Shown: positions 9,135-18,068 of the stretch, in pieces
Layout: every line of letters starts with the position of its first letter
Numbering within the stretch: position 1 is the stretch's first letter
Origin: PALSA-1353 sp050012375
Lineage (GTDB): Bacteria; Planctomycetota; Phycisphaerae; Tepidisphaerales; Tepidisphaeraceae
Reading direction: 5' to 3'
Assembly: GCA_050012375.1 (NCBI GenBank)
Contig: JBEKHH010000022.1
Coordinates: 8,088-72,087, forward strand
Length of the DNA: 64,000 nucleotides
Notes under the pieces: model-generated
What the model was told of the DNA's origin: nothing
Database searches by the model: none
The model's input: only the letters and a program-made list of their open reading frames with translations
Made by a program: the position numbers and the translations under genes

Positions 9135-9477
9135 TTGACTGGGCCCAGCCGCGGTGCAACGCATAACATGTCTTTTCGCTTAGGAGCCGGCCGAAAACCG
9201 TCTTTCATTCAAGTGTGGGCCGGGCGATCATGGGTTCTTGACCACGCAAGGAAGCGAGGTCATGGCGCGTCTGATCGCGAATGAACCGGTGGAGCAATTC
9301 GAGCCGCTCATTCCCAAGCACCCCAAATCGCGCAAGGGCGCCGGGCCGTGAAAGGACGATCGCGACTGCCTGGAGGGCATGGCGTAAATGTCGCGTGGCG
9401 GCATGTGCTGGTCAGGCTGCTGAGGATCGCGGCGGTCTGGCCGCCTCGCTCGTTGCCGACAAATAGCTGTTTATTGA
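9135..9477 (+). other. Intergenic with degenerate IS5-type transposase N terminus
   Basis: The 343-base gap holds no intact gene. It contains the start of a decayed transposase (next entry). A GGAGCCGGCCGAAAA-like run at about 9184 could be a worn element end, but its partner was not found. The rest shows nothing. Confidence 0.4.
9261..9395 (+). pseudogene. Relic of an IS5-type transposase N terminus with in-frame stops
   Basis: ATG 9261 opens MARLIANEPVEQFEPLIP followed by KHPKSRKGAGP, then TGA, then KDDRDCLEGMA, then TAA. The pattern (W-h-EPLLP------GRP--DDR-hLEGIL) is the conserved start of IS5-family transposases (DUF4096 region). The tryptophan is lost, there are two stop codons, and similarity ends after about 45 codons. 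The element is dead. Alternatives are unlikely because both the phrase order and the spacing fit. Confidence 0.6.
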
Positions 9478-10116
9478 TCACCTTTTCGCGGCGCTTTTGA
9501 AAAGCCTGGACAGAATCCAGCGCGCCGGCAGGTAAATCACCAGTGGGAAAAAGATCATCAACAGCGCCAGGTAGAGCAGCGGCGGCAAATAGTGTTGCGG
9601 TTTGTTTCCGGGACCAAAAACCCAGTTGATGTTGTCAGCCGGATCAGTTACGGCGTACGTGACTGGCAGAACAACCACCGCCATCAAAGTTTGCGCTATC
9701 AAGGCTCGACGATCATAACCCAACCGGTAAACCATCCAGACGAGAAGCACCGGAAGCACGACATGGAACAGGGAAAGGGCTCGCACGTACAACGGAATGT
9801 GCGGATCAAACATATAGGTGCTCAGCCCGATCCCTTCGATTCCGAAGATCAGGCGGAGGAAGAAATTGATGTTCCACACCAATTCCGGCAAAAGGATCGC
9901 CAGCGCCATCATGCTTGCCAATAGCGAGCTTTCCAGCCAGAGCGCGACGACCGTCGTCAGCAGCGCAATATCAGAAAACCAGAGGAAATTGCTCGGGGGA
10001 TAGTGCAGCAGATAGATCGGCACGAGAACGCAGACGTACAGAGTGTAGACAATCTTGATCCATGGCGCGATATGGCCCGTGGAGAGCGTAGAAACGTCCG
10101 AGGCTGCTCGATCCAT
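9478..10116 (-). CDS. Polytopic inner-membrane protein, function unknown
   Basis: A 212-residue protein with six or seven hydrophobic helices, ending in a basic tail (SRLFKSAAKR). The loop phrases PADNINWVFGPG and PQHYLPPLLYLALL recur in a family of bacterial 'membrane-associated' proteins of unknown role. I can see no catalytic motif. The start is ATG 10116. The slipin gene upstream has the same orientation, its stop being 65 bases from this start, so the two could be co-transcribed. Confidence 0.7.
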   Translation of the reverse strand: MDRAASDVSTLSTGHIAPWIKIVYTLYVCVLVPIYLLHYPPSNFLWFSDIALLTTVVALWLESSLLASMMALAILLPELVWNINFFLRLIFGIEGIGLSTYMFDPHIPLYVRALSLFHVVLPVLLVWMVYRLGYDRRALIAQTLMAVVVLPVTYAVTDPADNINWVFGPGNKPQHYLPPLLYLALLMIFFPLVIYLPARWILSRLFKSAAKR

Positions 10117-10180
10117 GCTACAAAGGATAATGTCTATCGAACATTCGCGGAATGGGGCTTTGCGGCATCGGCAGATGAAG

Positions 10181-11104
10181 TCACTCTTGTTTTCTGAGTT
10201 TGCTTTCCTTCTCTTTGCTGGCGCGCTCCTGGCCCAGCCCCATGGTCAGGGCCGTCACCCCGGCAATACCCCCTAGTTGCATGGTTTCCACGACCGTGCT
10301 GGGTACAATGACGATCGTGGCGTTCTCCTTCAAACCCTCATAAAGCATGTTCATGGCCCTCAAGTGTAGAGCGACAGGATCGTTGGTATAGGTCTTGGCC
10401 GCTTCTCCAAACTTCTCCGCCACTTGTCGCTCGGAATCTCCCAGAATCACCCGGGCCTGACGTTCTCTTTCAGCTTGGGCCTGCATCGACATCGCATCCT
10501 CCAAGGCCGGAGGAATAAGAACATCCTTGATCTCCACCGAAATAACATTAATGCCCCATGGCTCGGTGCGCTCGTCAATGATCTTCTGCAGCTCGCTGCC
10601 AATCTTCTCCCTGCCTTCCAGCATGTCCGAAAGCATGGTCTTGCCGATGACATCCCGCAGGGCCGTTTGGGAAGCCCAACTTATGGCACTTTGATAGTCG
10701 GCCACATCCAGGGCTGCCTTCTTCGGGTCCAAAACCTTCCAGAACAGCACTGCATCCACATCCACCGGCACCGTATCCTTGGTAAGAGTCTTCTCTGCCT
10801 TGAAAGAAGCGGTGATCACGCGGGTATCAATCCAGTAAGCCGTCACGTCGATGACCGGGATAATGAAAAACAGTCCCGGTCCCTCTAGGGAGCGGAATTT
10901 GCCTAACCGCAATATCACCACCCTTTCCCACTGATCCGCAACCTTGATTGCGAGAGAAACAACCAGGGCGACAAGAAAGGCAATGACTCCAATCCATGCG
11001 CTTTCGGTGTCAGCTGTGACTTTATACATGGCAATTGCCAATCCTCCGCCGATGCCAAGAATTACGATGAAGATCAATGCTGCAAAGGAGCTGCCCTTTC
11101 TCAT
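10181..11104 (-). CDS. SPFH/Band 7 protein (slipin, stomatin-like)
   Basis: The chosen start is ATG 11104 (MRKGSS), because GGAGGTAA sits just before it. The upstream ATG at 11119 is itself followed by that Shine-Dalgarno sequence. The 307-residue protein has two N-terminal membrane helices (residues about 8-30 and 38-58). It then has an SPFH core: WERVVILRLGKFRSLEGPG, the strand IDTRV, DTVPVDVDAVLFWKV, and the helix ALRDVIGKTMLSDML. A charged coiled-coil segment AQAERERQARV follows, and the tail is basic. Bacterial slipins organise membrane microdomains and often pair with an NfeD protein. No NfeD gene is present here. Confidence 0.9.
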   Translation of the reverse strand: MRKGSSFAALIFIVILGIGGGLAIAMYKVTADTESAWIGVIAFLVALVVSLAIKVADQWERVVILRLGKFRSLEGPGLFFIIPVIDVTAYWIDTRVITASFKAEKTLTKDTVPVDVDAVLFWKVLDPKKAALDVADYQSAISWASQTALRDVIGKTMLSDMLEGREKIGSELQKIIDERTEPWGINVISVEIKDVLIPPALEDAMSMQAQAERERQARVILGDSERQVAEKFGEAAKTYTNDPVALHLRAMNMLYEGLKENATIVIVPSTVVETMQLGGIAGVTALTMGLGQERASKEKESKLRKQE

Positions 11105-11187
11105 TTCGATTACCTCCATGATTTAGCCGGGATTTCCCATTTGGCCGCCGCCGCATGTCGTTCCGGATTGTACCAGACATGACATGT

Positions 11188-11505
11188 TTAGCTCGGGTTT
11201 CGCTCTGACGATTCCGACGCGGACCCGCGGCGCGGGTCGATTGCACAGGAGCCCAATGGGCAGCCGCCGTTGAGAATCAAAAGTGTGAACCAAACGGCCC
11301 CGGCCGCCCCGAGAAACACAGGATGAATGGTGAAGCCGAGAATAAGCATAGTCACCGTCAGCGCAATGGCGCCCACGCGGAACACGGGCGGGAGACGCCC
11401 CGATCCGCTGGCGGCTCGAACAACGGGCAGACCCGCGCGTTTCCATGCCGACGTGCCCTCTTCGACATTTACGACTTTTATGCCCGCGTCGGCAAGACGC
11501 CGGCG
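11188..11505 (-). pseudogene. 3' fragment of a rhodanese-DUF2892 (YgaP-like) gene
   Basis: Reading leftwards after a stop near 11508, the frame gives LADAGIKVVNVEEGTSAWKR and AGLPVV, the last helix and strand of a rhodanese domain. It continues into two hydrophobic helices and NGGCPLGS, the DUF2892 module. Together these are the C-terminal two-thirds of a YgaP-like membrane rhodanese. The catalytic cysteine loop is absent, and no start codon precedes the rhodanese part. A GTG at 11385 would give only the DUF2892 part (65 residues). I consider this a truncated gene, although the DUF2892 part could still be expressed. Confidence 0.65.
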
Positions 11506-11685
11506 TGGCCATTATGATGCAGGGCGGTCCAACCTACACCTATCTGCCGAACGTTGTGGAGGCCGTTAGAGCGGTGCAAAAGAGCTGAATAGGCGACGAT
11601 GCGGTTCGAGGAATCATCGCCCGCGTTGACATTCCGGGGATTTGTCCGATCTCAGGCGGAATGTCTTGCAATAATTCATCTGGAA

Positions 11686-14280
11686 CTACTTTGCGGTGGA
11701 TGTTCTTTCCTGGGGACTGACCGGCGCGGTCGTCGGCGCATTTTTGCGAGGCGCAGGCGCCAGCAGGCCCATCGCCGGTTGCTCGGCCCATTTGTTCGCC
11801 GCGTCGGCGCCGACGATGGGAGCGAGATCCTTGGCAGCGGCCAGCCGCAGCTCATGAATTTTCATCACGCCGTCTTGGCGGGAAAGGACGCCGGTGAAGA
11901 CGGGGTCGTACACTTGAACCTTGGCGGCGTGGACAAAGCGCGAAAGAATGGGCATCGCCTGCCAAACCTTCGCCTGGGGCACGTCCAGTTGCAGCAGGCC
12001 GGCGGCATTGCGCTCCAGCACACCGAACAGCGGTCCGAGCAGTTCGACGGCCTTGGACACCTGCTGCGGGCTGAGGTTGGCCTCGAGAACTCCTCGCATG
12101 GCCCGCGATGTATCGGCGATCAACGCCGCAGCCTCTCGCGTGTTGCCGCCTGCGGTGAGCTTGTCGAAACCGCCGCCGACGGATGCGCGCAATTGCTCGA
12201 AGCTGACCAGACGCTGGTTGACGTAGGCGCTGACGAACTTGTCGGACCTGTCGCCGGGCAGACCCAGTTGATCGGCAACGAATTTTGCGGTGAGGGTGGT
12301 GGCGAGTCTCAGGTTTCCGAAGGCAATCGGGTCGGGCCTAACGCGAGGAGCGAGGACCACGGCCAGCAACTCCTCCGCAGGGACAAGGTGCTGATAGGCG
12401 AAGGCCTGCATCATGTCGTCGGCCGGCACGACCGGGCGGATTGCCTTCTGCCCGTCAATGTTGGCATGTCCTTCCAAGTGCAGGCGCACGGCCTGATCGG
12501 TGTACCACGCCGGCGCGAGGAGCTTGAACTGTGCCTTGTCCTGTTTGGCGGGGATGTTGGCGCCGATGAGTCTGAATCCCTGGCTGTCGCCCGTCATGGT
12601 CAGGTGAATGGGGCCGGAGAACCCGTCGCGCCGGATCGCGTGGACCGTGATTACGGCGCTGTCGCCGGCCCGAACGCTGATGCTCGAAGGGTCCAGCAGC
12701 AACTGGTAATCCGGGCGCGGATGACCGATCCGCAGGCGATACGCGTATTCCGGGCCGCCCTGCCTCTGCACGTCCCGCAGGTGAATGAACCATGGGCCGT
12801 CGCTGGGCAACGTGGCGGTCAGATACGAGTCGGCCTGATGGGTCACGAGGCCCGCAGCCTTGTCGTCGTAATCGTCATTGTACGCCAGTTGTTTGCCCGA
12901 CCCATCGGTCAGCGCGAGCACTGAATCCAGCGGTGAGCCCAGGCGGCGAGCCGTCACCTCGGCAACGATTTGCTCGCCCGCCTTACCCTCGAATCGAAAC
13001 ACCTCGCAATCGCCCGGCGCGTCGATGTGGCCGTTGATGATGATCGGAAGATTCACGGCCTGCGCGGTAGCCTGATCGTTGTTCGGCTTCTGCTCCGGGC
13101 ACTCGGGCAGATCGTCAACGGCAAACAGCAGACGTTGGGGAATCAACCCGTCCCACTCGGGTAGCGCCAGCGTATGGATGCCGGGGACGGCATCTCTGAA
13201 ATCCTCGCTCAGCGTGTCCACCGGTAGATTCCAGCCGGCCAGATGGACTGCCGTCTGCGCCTGGGCGGGGCCGCCGAGCGGAAACACGCTGGTGACATAC
13301 GGGAGTTCGCCCAGCGCCAGTCGATAGACAAAATCCTCGCGGCCGCGATACAGGGCATCCTTGATCTCGATGACATACCAGCCGTCGGAGGGGATGACAT
13401 AATGCAGCAGCGGGTCGTGATCGACGCGCGAGTCGTCGTCGTATGCCAGCTCATTGCCCTTGGCATCGTAAAGGGTCAGCGTCGCCTGAAACCAGCCGGG
13501 CACGGCATCGGCCAGATAAGGCGTCAGTCCGCGTGCGCAGGCAGCGGCGACGAGGCTTTGGCGTTTGCGCGCGTAGAACTGATAGCGATTCACACCGCCG
13601 GGCAGGATTTGGCCGTTGATCGTCACCGGCAGTTTCACGGTCATTTGTTGACCGGCAACGCTGACGGTGGCCTGGGCGCGCGGTTTGGCGGGATTTTCGC
13701 AGACTTCGGGAAGCTCACCAACGTAAAAAGCCAACGGGTTGGTCAATCCGCCGGCTGTTTGCAGCCGGAGTTCGCGGCGGCCTATCGCCGCGTCATTGGC
13801 GACGGTGAATTCAAGCAGGACGATCTCGGAGATCGCCGGAGCGGCGGGACGGATCACGGCCGTCGCCAGCTTCTCCCGAATCTCCCGCAGTAAGTTGGCA
13901 TCATCCTGGGTGAAGATCGGCCGCGTCGAAGGCCGCGACGCCAAGGACATCCTTGGCCAGGCGAAGGCGGCGGCGCGGCGGTCGATCAGCTCTTTGGCGG
14001 TATCGCGCAACGCCGCGAGTTGTTGCCCCGACAGCAGCTTGATGTGCTCCTTGACCGTAACCTGGATTCCGCTTCCAGAGACATACGCTTGCGAAACGCC
14101 GTCGAGATATTGGCCGCCCACGACGGCCTGGGTGGTGGACCCGCGGCGCGCGCCGGCAGGATAGACGTAACCGACCCGAGGGCCGCGCGAGGCCTGCTGT
14201 CCCCACAGCGTCGAGACCGGCGCCAGCAGCAGCAGCCCCATCACCATTCCTCCCCAGAATCGGACAAGCGCGTGGGTCAC
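11686..14280 (-). CDS. Secreted pre-peptidase C-terminal (PPC) domain protein of planctomycetes
   Basis: An 864-residue protein with a Sec signal peptide (GGMVMGLLLLAPVSTLWGQ, cleavage near residue 28). After RVGYVYPAGARRG (an IPT-like start) come two PPC beta-domains with the usual pattern: FRFEGKAGEQIVAEVTA, LTLYDAKGNELAYDDDS and SYLTATLPSDGPWFIHL. The last 200 residues are helical. Such proteins are encoded next to DUF1501 and DUF1549/DUF1553 genes in planctomycetes and are thought to handle exported proteins or polysaccharides. The GTG start (14278-14280) overlaps the stop of the DUF1501 gene by three bases, so the operon order is 17242 to 11686. Confidence 0.85.
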   Translation of the reverse strand: MTHALVRFWGGMVMGLLLLAPVSTLWGQQASRGPRVGYVYPAGARRGSTTQAVVGGQYLDGVSQAYVSGSGIQVTVKEHIKLLSGQQLAALRDTAKELIDRRAAAFAWPRMSLASRPSTRPIFTQDDANLLREIREKLATAVIRPAAPAISEIVLLEFTVANDAAIGRRELRLQTAGGLTNPLAFYVGELPEVCENPAKPRAQATVSVAGQQMTVKLPVTINGQILPGGVNRYQFYARKRQSLVAAACARGLTPYLADAVPGWFQATLTLYDAKGNELAYDDDSRVDHDPLLHYVIPSDGWYVIEIKDALYRGREDFVYRLALGELPYVTSVFPLGGPAQAQTAVHLAGWNLPVDTLSEDFRDAVPGIHTLALPEWDGLIPQRLLFAVDDLPECPEQKPNNDQATAQAVNLPIIINGHIDAPGDCEVFRFEGKAGEQIVAEVTARRLGSPLDSVLALTDGSGKQLAYNDDYDDKAAGLVTHQADSYLTATLPSDGPWFIHLRDVQRQGGPEYAYRLRIGHPRPDYQLLLDPSSISVRAGDSAVITVHAIRRDGFSGPIHLTMTGDSQGFRLIGANIPAKQDKAQFKLLAPAWYTDQAVRLHLEGHANIDGQKAIRPVVPADDMMQAFAYQHLVPAEELLAVVLAPRVRPDPIAFGNLRLATTLTAKFVADQLGLPGDRSDKFVSAYVNQRLVSFEQLRASVGGGFDKLTAGGNTREAAALIADTSRAMRGVLEANLSPQQVSKAVELLGPLFGVLERNAAGLLQLDVPQAKVWQAMPILSRFVHAAKVQVYDPVFTGVLSRQDGVMKIHELRLAAAKDLAPIVGADAANKWAEQPAMGLLAPAPRKNAPTTAPVSPQERTSTAK

Positions 14281-15635
14281 GGCATGATCTCCTTCAACCG
14301 GCCGCCGGTTTTCACACCCTCGTCGGCTCGCGGCGTGACGAAGACGGGCAGACCCTGGGGATGGGGCAGGCGGGCATCGGTGTCAATGCCCAGCAATTCG
14401 TACATGCTGGCGATCAGGTCGCAGGGATAGACGGGGCGGCCTTTGACTTCTTCGCCCTTGGCATCCGACTCGCCGACGACTTGTCCGCCCTTGAATCCGC
14501 CACCGGCGACGAGCATGGAGAAGCACTTGCCCCAATGCCCGCGTCCGCCGTTCCAGGGCGCTTCCCACTGTATTTTGGGAGTCCGGCCGAATTCCCCGCC
14601 GCACCAGATGATGGTGCGTCCGAGGAGCCCGCGGTCGGACAGATCGCTCAGCAGCGTTGACAGGGCCTTGTCCAACTCGGGGAGCTTGCGGCGCAGGGTC
14701 TCGAAATTCTGCTTGTGGGTATCCCATCCGTCGTTGTTGATGGTGATGTAAGGCACGCCGCGTTCCACCAGCCGGCGAGCTGCCAGGCACGACTGGCCGA
14801 AGGCGCTTCTGCCGTAGGACGCGCGAAGGTTGTCCTTTTCCTGGGAGAGATCGAACACTTTGCCGCCGTCGCCGAGGATGAGGTCGTAGGCCTGTGTTTC
14901 CGAATTGCGCCAGGGGGCGAGCTGGGGGTCATCGGGCAAGGTATTGTCCAAGGCATCCAGTTCGTGCAGCAGATCGCGGCGGGCCTGCTGGCGCTGATCG
15001 GTGATCCCCTGGGCGACAACGCCCTCGACGGCAAAGCGCGGCTGCGCGGGGTCGCCGCCGGTAACGAATGGGCTGTACTTCGATCCCAAGAACCCGGCTT
15101 CGGAAAATCGGCCCTGGGGCGTGGTTAGCACGATGTAGGGCGGAATCAGACCGTGGTAACCCGCGGCGTATCCCTTGAAAAGCGAGACCACCGCGCCCAC
15201 GCCCGGATAGACCTGCCCATTGCCTGGTTCGCGCCCGGTTTGCACCCAGTAGGCCGCCGTTTCGTGCCCGTTGTTGCCGTGCGTCATCGAGCGGATGAGC
15301 GAATACTTGTCGGCCTGTTTGGCCAGCAGCGGAAGCCACTGGCAGATGCGGATGCCGTTGACGTTAGTCTGAATGGGCTTATCGAACGGCCCGCAATAAT
15401 CGCGGCCGGCGTCGGGCTTGGGATCGAACGTGTCCAGATGGGACGGTCCGCCCGACAGCCAGACCTCGATGACAGATTTGGCCCGGGCTTTGGCCGCAAT
15501 GGCCGAGGGTTGCGTCGCCGGCGCCATGGCCCAGCCAAGGCGATTGCCCAGCAGCACGCCGGTTGCGCCAATCAGGCCCAGGCGCATCATCTCGCGTCTT
15601 GAAATGGCGCCGCCAAAACCGAGCGTGCCGTTCAT
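14277..15635 (-). CDS. DUF1501 domain protein with twin-arginine signal
   Basis: The start is ATG 15635, preceded by GGAGGAA; the longer open frame to 15869 overlaps the upstream gene. The 452-residue protein begins with a Tat-like leader (SRREMMRLG, then a hydrophobic stretch to about residue 38). The DUF1501 body follows: VWLSGGPSHLDTFDPKP, QICQWLPLLA-type strands, MTHGNNGHE, TINNDGWDTH, and WCGGEFGRTP. The sulfatase-like fold, with conserved His/Asp clusters, suggests a metal-dependent hydrolase, but no substrate is established. It is the middle gene of the planctomycete trio. Confidence 0.9.
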   Translation of the reverse strand: MNGTLGFGGAISRREMMRLGLIGATGVLLGNRLGWAMAPATQPSAIAAKARAKSVIEVWLSGGPSHLDTFDPKPDAGRDYCGPFDKPIQTNVNGIRICQWLPLLAKQADKYSLIRSMTHGNNGHETAAYWVQTGREPGNGQVYPGVGAVVSLFKGYAAGYHGLIPPYIVLTTPQGRFSEAGFLGSKYSPFVTGGDPAQPRFAVEGVVAQGITDQRQQARRDLLHELDALDNTLPDDPQLAPWRNSETQAYDLILGDGGKVFDLSQEKDNLRASYGRSAFGQSCLAARRLVERGVPYITINNDGWDTHKQNFETLRRKLPELDKALSTLLSDLSDRGLLGRTIIWCGGEFGRTPKIQWEAPWNGGRGHWGKCFSMLVAGGGFKGGQVVGESDAKGEEVKGRPVYPCDLIASMYELLGIDTDARLPHPQGLPVFVTPRADEGVKTGGRLKEIMP

Positions 15636-15661
15636 CGCTTCACCAGGCCCTTCCTCCGGAT

Positions 15662-17242
15662 TCAATGCTGGTAGGCGAACTCGGCGCTGTTCACCAGCGC
15701 CCAGGCCAGATCCACCAGCGGCTCGCGGCCGTGGACGACGCCGGACTTTGAATACTTCATCGCGGTCTGAATCTCGTCCTCGCTGGGAAAGCGAGAGAGA
15801 ATCGTCAGATAAACTTCTGTGATGGCCGCCGGCGAAAGGCCTTTGTCCATCGGCACGGATTGAAGCCACTTACTTTGTTCCAGTTTTCGGCGAATGTGAT
15901 TGGAATTGAGCAGGTGCAGACGCTGATCGGGCGTGGCGAGGTTGTTGCGCTCGTTTTCCATGCCGGTGTCGCGCGGAGGTCGGCCGAACATGTCCAGGAA
16001 AGCGCTGCTGATGCTTCCGTCGGGCAGCGCGATCGCGCGCGTGCCCGTGGGAATAAACGTGAACGGCTCGGGGGTCTCGGTGGAATATTCCTCGCTGCTG
16101 CCCGTGATCTGGCACACCGCGTCTATGAACGTCTCGGCCCCGAGCCGATGGATCGGATAGCTGGCGAATTGCGCTTCGCCGCCGGGCTTGTTATCGGCGC
16201 GAATACAGGACAATTGATACGTCTCCGAGTTCAGGATCAGGCGGAACAGGCGCTTGATGTCGTAGTGGTTTGCGACCAGTTCCTTTTGCAGATAGGCCAG
16301 CAGTTCGGGATTGCTCGGGGGATTGTCGGGGCGGATGTCGTCCGGCTCCTGAACGATCCCCCGCCCCATCAGCCAGAACCATGCGCGATTGGCCATCGCC
16401 CGCGCGAACCATTCATTGCCCGGCGACAAAAGCCAATCGGCAAACATCTCGCGCGGATCGCGGTCGCTGGGCACGTCCACCGCCGTGCCGTCGGGAAACA
16501 CCGCGTGCGACGGGCGCGTGGCAGCCCTGGCTTGATCGAAAAAGACGATCTCCTCTTTCCACTCCCCCGTCGATTTGTAGCCGACCTGCGAGAAGAATTC
16601 CGCCATCCCGTCAAGCCGCTGCTCAGGCCATTTGTCCGCCCGCGCTGCCATGAATGTCAGCGCCACCGCCTGGGCAATTCCCCGGGGAGTCTTGCTCTGC
16701 ACCGCGCGATAGAAGTTGGACGGCGGCGAGCGGAAATTGCTGCCGCTGGCGGTCAGCAGTTCACGCGCGAACTGATCGAGCGGTTTGTTGTCCCGGACGG
16801 ATTCGCGAATCCAGTGAGTGTATGTCTGGGCCGCATTGGGCCAGAGGATGATGGGAAACTCGGCCTTGACCCGCAGAACGTCCCCCCACTTCATCGTCCA
16901 GTAATCGACGAACTCGGGGCGATCCAGCAGACGATCGATGAGCTTCCGTCGCTTCTCCGGATCGACATCCAGAAGAAACTCACGGGCCTCGATCGCCGTT
17001 GGCTGCGTGCCGATGACCCCGAGATACGCGCGCCGGAGAAACACCGCGTCGGAACATCCGGCGGCCGGCGTGATCCCCAACCGGCGCCACTTGGCAGCCA
17101 CGAACTGATCGATCCTGTTACGCGGCCATGCGAATCCGGGAACCTGGAACACGTCGGCGGCCCCCGGCGTGGCCGATGGATCTGAAAACGCCACGGGCGA
17201 CGCCAGCAGCAAAAGCCCGCAAATCAGCACTATCCTTCTCAC
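15662..17242 (-). CDS. DUF1549/DUF1553 domain protein
   Basis: The GTG at 17242 (VRRIVLICGLLLLASP) is preferred. It gives a clean Sec signal peptide and is preceded by CCGGAG. The longer frame to 17458 runs through a tRNA-like sequence, an artefact seen widely in databases. The 526-residue protein has DUF1549 (residues about 45-230: RIDQFVAAKWRRLG, RRAYLGVIGTQP, DYWTMKWGDVLR) and DUF1553 (about 290-510: MFADWLLSPGNEWFARAMANR, RGIVQEPDDIRPDNPPSNPE, LNSETYQLS). The start of the DUF1501 gene is 27 bases away. The function is unknown; this family is a hallmark of planctomycetes. Confidence 0.88.
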   Translation of the reverse strand: MRRIVLICGLLLLASPVAFSDPSATPGAADVFQVPGFAWPRNRIDQFVAAKWRRLGITPAAGCSDAVFLRRAYLGVIGTQPTAIEAREFLLDVDPEKRRKLIDRLLDRPEFVDYWTMKWGDVLRVKAEFPIILWPNAAQTYTHWIRESVRDNKPLDQFARELLTASGSNFRSPPSNFYRAVQSKTPRGIAQAVALTFMAARADKWPEQRLDGMAEFFSQVGYKSTGEWKEEIVFFDQARAATRPSHAVFPDGTAVDVPSDRDPREMFADWLLSPGNEWFARAMANRAWFWLMGRGIVQEPDDIRPDNPPSNPELLAYLQKELVANHYDIKRLFRLILNSETYQLSCIRADNKPGGEAQFASYPIHRLGAETFIDAVCQITGSSEEYSTETPEPFTFIPTGTRAIALPDGSISSAFLDMFGRPPRDTGMENERNNLATPDQRLHLLNSNHIRRKLEQSKWLQSVPMDKGLSPAAITEVYLTILSRFPSEDEIQTAMKYSKSGVVHGREPLVDLAWALVNSAEFAYQH

Positions 17243-17412
17243 GCCGCTCCGGAAGCTTACCAGACCTGGCAACACGGTATATATCGTGGCGGCGCAGGCC
17301 GCATGTGATATACATCGGATCAAGAACCTCCTCATATAACGCCGGCACGACTGGGTTATTGTGGCTAATAAGGGCGGGTCGGATCCCGCATATTTTGCGT
17401 TGCGACATTTTT

Positions 17413-17457
17413 CGCATGACGCGCTGGGGGTCGCAGGTTCGAGCCCTGTATCGCCCA
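17413..17457 (+). pseudogene. 3' half of a tRNA-Val(GAC)-like sequence
   Basis: Bases 17433-17449 form a perfect T-arm (GCAGG, loop TTCGAGC, CCTGT). They are followed by the acceptor 3' strand ATCGCCCA and preceded by an anticodon-loop-like ATGACGC and the stem half GCTGG. A full tRNA would need GGGCGAT about 72 bases upstream, a D-arm, and a matching left anticodon stem; none is present. The segment is therefore a tRNA remnant, or the 3' end left by an element that integrated into a tRNA gene. The read-through peptide GDTGLEPATPS on the other strand is an artefact of such sequences. Confidence 0.5.
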
Positions 17458-17496
17458 TTAAACGCCGTAGTCATCCGCTCAATTTTATATTTGCGG

Positions 17497-17640
17497 TCAA
17501 ATGCCGTATTTCTTACGTCGGCGCCAGAGCGTGGCAGGGTCCATGCCGAGAACGCGAGCGGCCTCTTCCAAAGATTTGGACCGGGCGAGAACGCGACGGA
17601 GCGGGTTAAATTCGACCCGTTGAGGAGCGATGACGCCGCA
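17497..17640 (-). pseudogene. C-terminal Fis-type HTH of a sigma-54 activator, remnant
   Basis: Minus-strand translation from about 17640 gives VEFNPLRRVLARSKSLEEAA followed by RVLGMDPATLWRRRKKYGI and a TGA at 17497-17499. This is the DNA-binding tail of NtrC/AlgB-type response regulators. The receiver and AAA+ domains (about 400 residues) are absent. Upstream the frame meets a stop about 45 codons before this segment, in GC-rich palindromic DNA. It is a relic. Confidence 0.6.
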
Positions 17641-17656
17641 GACGACCCCTTGGAAC

Positions 17657-17685
17657 GCGGCCCGCAGGGCCGCCGCCAGGCGGCG
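17657..17685. repeat. Two overlapping GC-rich palindromes
   Basis: GCGGCCC-GCA-GGGCCGC (17657-17673) and CGCCGCC-A-GGCGGCG (17671-17685) are perfect inverted repeats sharing three bases. They sit in the gene-poor segment between the regulator relic and the dcd promoter, and look like part of a dispersed palindromic repeat. Confidence 0.6.
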
Positions 17686-17873
17686 CGGACGCTACGGGCG
17701 GATGCAACACGCTCTAAAGTTTTCCACCGCCAAGCCCCCTCCCCGGTGGATAACCTGGAGTCAACACCCTGCCTATTCTTCCCAGAAAAAATCTTCGCTA
17801 CCCTAAGCGCCGGTCGATCCATTTGTTAGCAGCGGATTTGCGTTCGGGTACCCAACATTTAGTAAAGTTTCCT

Positions 17874-17901
17874 TTGACGAATACCAGATGTAGTGTATAT
17901 T
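17874..17901 (+). promoter_or_regulatory. Sigma-70-type promoter for dcd
   Basis: TTGACG (17874-17879), a 16-base spacer, and TATATT (17896-17901). Transcription would start near 17908, about 160 bases before dcd, leaving a moderately long leader in which I see no known riboswitch. The stretch 17686-18068 is otherwise without genes. Confidence 0.55.
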
Positions 17902-18068
17902 GCCGGAATCCCGTTGAGCGGTCCTTTGGGACTATTTGGCCCTTCGAGTCGAGGTCTTTCGGGTAGGGTTGAGAATAAATTTCCGACGGCAAACCAGCAT
18001 CGCCTTGGGCATGTTGATGGGTCTTCGTCGCGCCATCGAAATGTAAGGATCGTGTTCGGAGGCAACTT

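Noticed and set aside
11527..11590. Plus-strand stretch GGPTYTYLPNVVEAVRAVQ ending in TGA
   Set aside because: It reads like a plausible protein C terminus, but no upstream frame or family could be recognised; too short to support a call.
11599..12924. 441-codon plus-strand ORF
   Set aside because: It lies almost entirely opposite the PPC-domain gene, which has a signal peptide and known domains.
17118..17822. 234-codon minus-strand ORF containing RARTCDPQRVM
   Set aside because: The peptide is a well-known artefact of translating tRNA sequence; it runs through the tRNA remnant and a regulator relic in the wrong frame.
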